Shown: piece by piece, positions 59,457 through 64,000 of the stretch
Layout of the letters: every line of letters starts with the position of its first letter
Numbering within the stretch: position 1 is the stretch's first letter
NCBI GenBank assembly: GCA_937923175.1
Contig: CALALB010000020.1
Location: 47,915 to 111,914 of the forward strand
Reading direction: 5' to 3'
DNA from: an uncultured Chromatiaceae bacterium
GTDB taxonomy: Bacteria; Pseudomonadota; Gammaproteobacteria; Chromatiales; Chromatiaceae
Length of the DNA: 64,000 nucleotides
Notes under the pieces: model-generated
The model's database searches: none
Seen by the model: the letters and a program-made list of their open reading frames with translations, nothing else
Told to the model about the DNA's origin: nothing
Program-made: the position numbers and the translations under genes

Positions 59457-59472
59457 TGTTTCATGTGGAACC
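59457..59472. other. Degenerate parS-like site
   Basis: TGTTTCATGTGGAACC, two mismatches from the palindrome, just after the kinase gene. Confidence 0.55.
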
Positions 59473-59567
59473 TCTCAGCCCCCCGCCTAAGTCTATGGAA
59501 TCGCCCCGCAACGATCCACCAGATTCCAAATAAAACCTGGGCCAAGCTGGTCGGATGCATTCATCCC

Positions 59568-62174
<2,607 letters not shown>

Positions 62175-62304
62175 CCAAGGGATCCAGAAGGGATAGGGGG
62201 CATCTCTCTGCCCATCGCAGTATCAGCGAGCCTGCGATCGAGCGGGCGTGCGATCTGGTTAAGTTTGGGGAGAGGCCCGCCGCAGTTACCCTGATCGGTA
62301 CCCT

Positions 62305-62338
62305 CAGGATCGGTGAGCCCATCGCTGTACCGATCCTG
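62305..62338. terminator. Hairpin between convergent gyrB and gmhA-like genes
   Basis: CAGGATCGGT / ACCGATCCTG, 10 perfect pairs with a 14-base loop and no T-run. It is possibly a bidirectional terminator. Confidence 0.45.
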
Positions 62339-62346
62339 CCCTAGCC

Positions 62347-62952
62347 TCACCGATTGAGCGACTCGATTGCCTCGCAGAGAAAATGCCCGAGGATTAGATG
62401 GATCTCCTGGATACGCGGGGTCGCATGCGAGGGAACGGCCAAGACGATATCAGCCTTGGGCAAGTCTGGATGGAGGGCGCCGGTGAGCAGCACCGTCAAC
62501 AAACCCCTCTCATAGGCAACCTCGAGCGCCCGCACTATATTGGGCGAACGACCGCTGGTTGACAGCGCCCAGAGGACATCGCCCGGACGCGCCAGGGCCT
62601 GAATCTGGCGGGCAAAGACCTCGATGAATCCGAAATCATTGGCAACTGCTGATGCGGCACCAGGATCAAAACCGAGTGCGATTGCAGGCAAGGGACGGCG
62701 CTGCTTGTCGAGAAAGGGTCCAACCAGCTCGCCGCTTAGATGGGTCGATTCGGCGGCGCTGCCGCCATTGCCACAGATCAACAGGCTTCCCCCCTGAGCG
62801 ATCGCCTGAGCCGTGCGGACCGCCGCCTCCAGGGTTGCTGTCAGTAGGCGCTCATCGGCGCGCACCTGTTGGATAAGCGCCCGGGTTTCATTCAGCCTTT
62901 CAATAAGAAGAGGCCTTAGCGAGTCAGGGCAGAACGATATGACATCAGTCAT
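62347..62952 (-). CDS. gmhA: SIS-domain phosphoheptose isomerase-like protein (GmhA/DiaA type)
   Basis: This 201-residue SIS-fold protein has LLICGNGGSAAESTHLSGELVG, ALGFDPGAASAVANDFGFIEVFARQ, ALSTSGRSPNIVRAL and the C-terminal EIHLILGHFLCEAIE. GmhA isomerises sedoheptulose-7-phosphate for LPS heptose, while the near-identical DiaA binds DnaA. The Glu/His positions fit an isomerase, but sequence alone does not fully separate the two. ATG 62952 follows GAGG; the GTG at 62958 is an alternative. Confidence 0.82.
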   Translation of the reverse strand: MTDVISFCPDSLRPLLIERLNETRALIQQVRADERLLTATLEAAVRTAQAIAQGGSLLICGNGGSAAESTHLSGELVGPFLDKQRRPLPAIALGFDPGAASAVANDFGFIEVFARQIQALARPGDVLWALSTSGRSPNIVRALEVAYERGLLTVLLTGALHPDLPKADIVLAVPSHATPRIQEIHLILGHFLCEAIESLNR

Positions 62953-63015
62953 ACCCACGCCCTCGCTGGACAGGCAAGGGGCATGGCCATCAGATACCTA
63001 CCCAAGGCATGACTT

Positions 63016-63053
63016 AAAAAGACCGCCCCCGGCAAACGGGCCGGGCTGCGGTC
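63016..63053 (-). terminator. Intrinsic terminator downstream of the ComEA-like gene
   Basis: On the minus strand, GACCGCAGCCCGGC pairs with GCCGGGGGCGGTC and is followed by TTTTTAAG, 14 bases after the comEA-like stop. Confidence 0.8.
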
Positions 63054-63066
63054 CTGGACGGGATCA

Positions 63067-63384
63067 TCATTCCGGTTTAGAGACAGCCTCCTCTCCCTCA
63101 GTCGCCCAGCCCTCCGAAAGGGGAGGCTGGACGGTGATCAAGTCCTTGATCTGATTAAACTTAACCTCGCCGATACCTTTGACCTCCTGGACCTCTTCGA
63201 TTGAGGTAAAGGGCTTTTCCTCGCGGTATTCGATGATTCGCGTCGCCAAGGTTGGACCGATCCCCGGCAGAGATTCCAATTGTTGCTGGGTGGCGGTATT
63301 GAGATCGAGCTTCTCCTGCGACCAGACTGTACCCATCCCGAGGAATAGACAGGCAGCGATCAATATACCAAACCAGGATTTCAT
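63067..63384 (-). CDS. ComEA-like helix-hairpin-helix DNA-binding protein
   Basis: The 105 residues comprise a signal peptide (MKSWFGILIAACLFLGMGTVWS) and a paired helix-hairpin-helix domain: LDLNTATQQQLESLPGIGPTLATRIIEYR and IEEVQEVKGIGEVKFNQIKDLI. Short ComEA-like proteins bind DNA in the periplasm during natural uptake in gammaproteobacteria. ATG 63384 has a strong AAAGGAG site; the track start at 63435 adds 17 unrelated residues. An intrinsic terminator follows. Confidence 0.9.
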   Translation of the reverse strand: MKSWFGILIAACLFLGMGTVWSQEKLDLNTATQQQLESLPGIGPTLATRIIEYREEKPFTSIEEVQEVKGIGEVKFNQIKDLITVQPPLSEGWATEGEEAVSKPE

Positions 63385-63435
63385 AAGATCTCCTTTACAA
63401 GACACTCGAACAAATAAACCAGACTTATGTTGCAT

Positions 63436-63680
63436 ACCTTGGGTATTGCTGTGATCGCCTCATACCAGACCAAAAATGCACGGCGATGATGGGTGACATT
63501 GACAAGCCCAGCCTCCCTGCTCCAGAGCCAGCTGGATTGATCCAAATACTGGCCGATGTAAGAAGCGATAAAGGGGGGTTCGGCATCCTTTGTCACCACA
63601 TCCTGGCCGTGAATCATGCGTTGCCACATGTATCTCGATGATCATGCCTCTTCAGAGCAGCAATGGCAATCCCAGCCTGC
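63436..63680. other. Region with one doubtful minus-strand ORF
   Basis: The 82-residue ORF 63381-63629 (minus) ends at the ComEA-like start and contains FIASYIGQYLDQSS, faintly like the end of IS200-type transposases, but no family can be assigned. Nothing else is seen. Confidence 0.3.
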
Positions 63681-63836
63681 TCAATCGCTGGATCGACTGG
63701 AGGGGTGTGTCAATCCATCCGCGCCCTTAGGAACGGCGACTTTTGGCGGAGATTCTACGAGCAGGTGCAGGTGATCGCCCTGGCCGTCCATCTCGATCAA
63801 TTGCGCCTCGAAGCGGAGGCTGTCCAGGTCGGTGAC
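63681..63836 (-). pseudogene. Fragment of an IS200/IS605-type TnpA (HUH transposase)
   Basis: The reading frame carries RFEAQLIEMDGQGDHLHLLV followed by ESPPKVAV, the signature of TnpA with the catalytic HUH pair as HLH. The N-terminus, the rest of the catalytic domain and the Tyr helix are missing, and the sequence degenerates after PKVAV (compare the family SKLVNSLKG). Confidence 0.6.
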
Positions 63837-63843
63837 AGGCACG

Positions 63844-64000
63844 CTTGAGCGGCTGGCTAAAAACGTTCGCGCCAAGCCTGGTCTGAACCAGGCCATCCTC
63901 GACCAGGGTTGGTAAGAGTTCCGCCGCCAACTGGACTACAGGCTGGCCTGGCGGGGTGGAAGGCTTGGGGTGGTTGCGCCGCAGAACACCAGCCGCACCT
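63844..64000 (+). pseudogene. Fragment of an IS605-type TnpB (OrfB)
   Basis: Reading LERLAKNVRAKPGLNQAILDQGW, then a TAA at 63913-63915, then EFRRQLDYRLAWRGG and APQNTSRT to the window edge. This is the C-terminal portion of TnpB just before its zinc ribbon, with a premature stop where the family usually has a residue between W and EFRRQL. The fragment abuts the TnpA remnant in divergent orientation. Confidence 0.7.

Overview
The window is GC-rich, densely coded chromosomal DNA from a gammaproteobacterium. Gene content and order suggest the purple sulfur bacteria (Chromatiaceae/Chromatiales), but that is an inference: no rRNA or photosynthesis operon is present to prove it. I saw no tRNA or rRNA genes.

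Layout. 1-9.3 kb: the 3' end of ileS with lspA, rimK, a retropepsin-like protein, an SLC13-type permease, and sucA-sucB overlapped by a second retropepsin-like gene. 9.4-14.5 kb: a DUF3422 membrane protein, a membrane-tethered FGE-like protein, a lone cyclic-nucleotide-binding domain and an acyl-CoA-ligase-like enzyme. 14.8-18.0 kb: dapE-dapD-dapC (lysine/DAP). 18.7-25.1 kb: a GlcF-like Fe-S subunit, coq7, a DUF318 permease with its small thioredoxin, an OsmC protein, then a small accessory patch with a CRISPR relic, a truncated WYL regulator, a DUF123 protein and a zinc-ribbon protein. 25.3-33.1 kb: TPP riboswitch-thiC, then the minus-strand typA-miaB-ybeZ-ybeY-corC series. 33.1-34.2 kb: about 1 kb of non-coding DNA with two perfect DnaA boxes. 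34.2-42.7 kb: a moxR-DUF58-DUF4381-batA-batB/C-batD ('Bat') operon. 42.8-45.2 kb: an APC permease and a Ycf49-like (DUF2499+DUF3593) protein. 45.8-62.2 kb: the replication-origin neighbourhood mnmE-yidC-yidD-rnpA-rpmH / dnaA-dnaN-recF ... gyrB. Between recF and gyrB lie an HD-GYP protein, an SHP/diheme-cytochrome/cytochrome b cluster with a divergent PepSY-two-component system, and a cluster of parS-like palindromes. 62.3-64.0 kb: gmhA-like, a ComEA-like HhH protein, and a decayed IS200/IS605 element at the edge.

Themes. Housekeeping modules (ileS-lspA, sucAB, dap, ybeZYX, Bat, rpmH-dnaA-gyrB) are intact. A family of palindromic repeats (cores like GTCATTCCGGC...GCCGGAAT and GTCACCCCGGTGAAAACCGGGG) recurs at least 13 times. 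Several copies sit inside the Bat genes and are translated in frame, leaving a VTPVKTGA-type signature. The less expected observations are a possible oriC about 16 kb from dnaA, the parS cluster, the CRISPR/WYL relic with two perfect inverted-repeat operators, an rnpA with no ordinary start codon, and the SHP-cytochrome locus with a tandem TGTCAGG site in its divergent promoter region.
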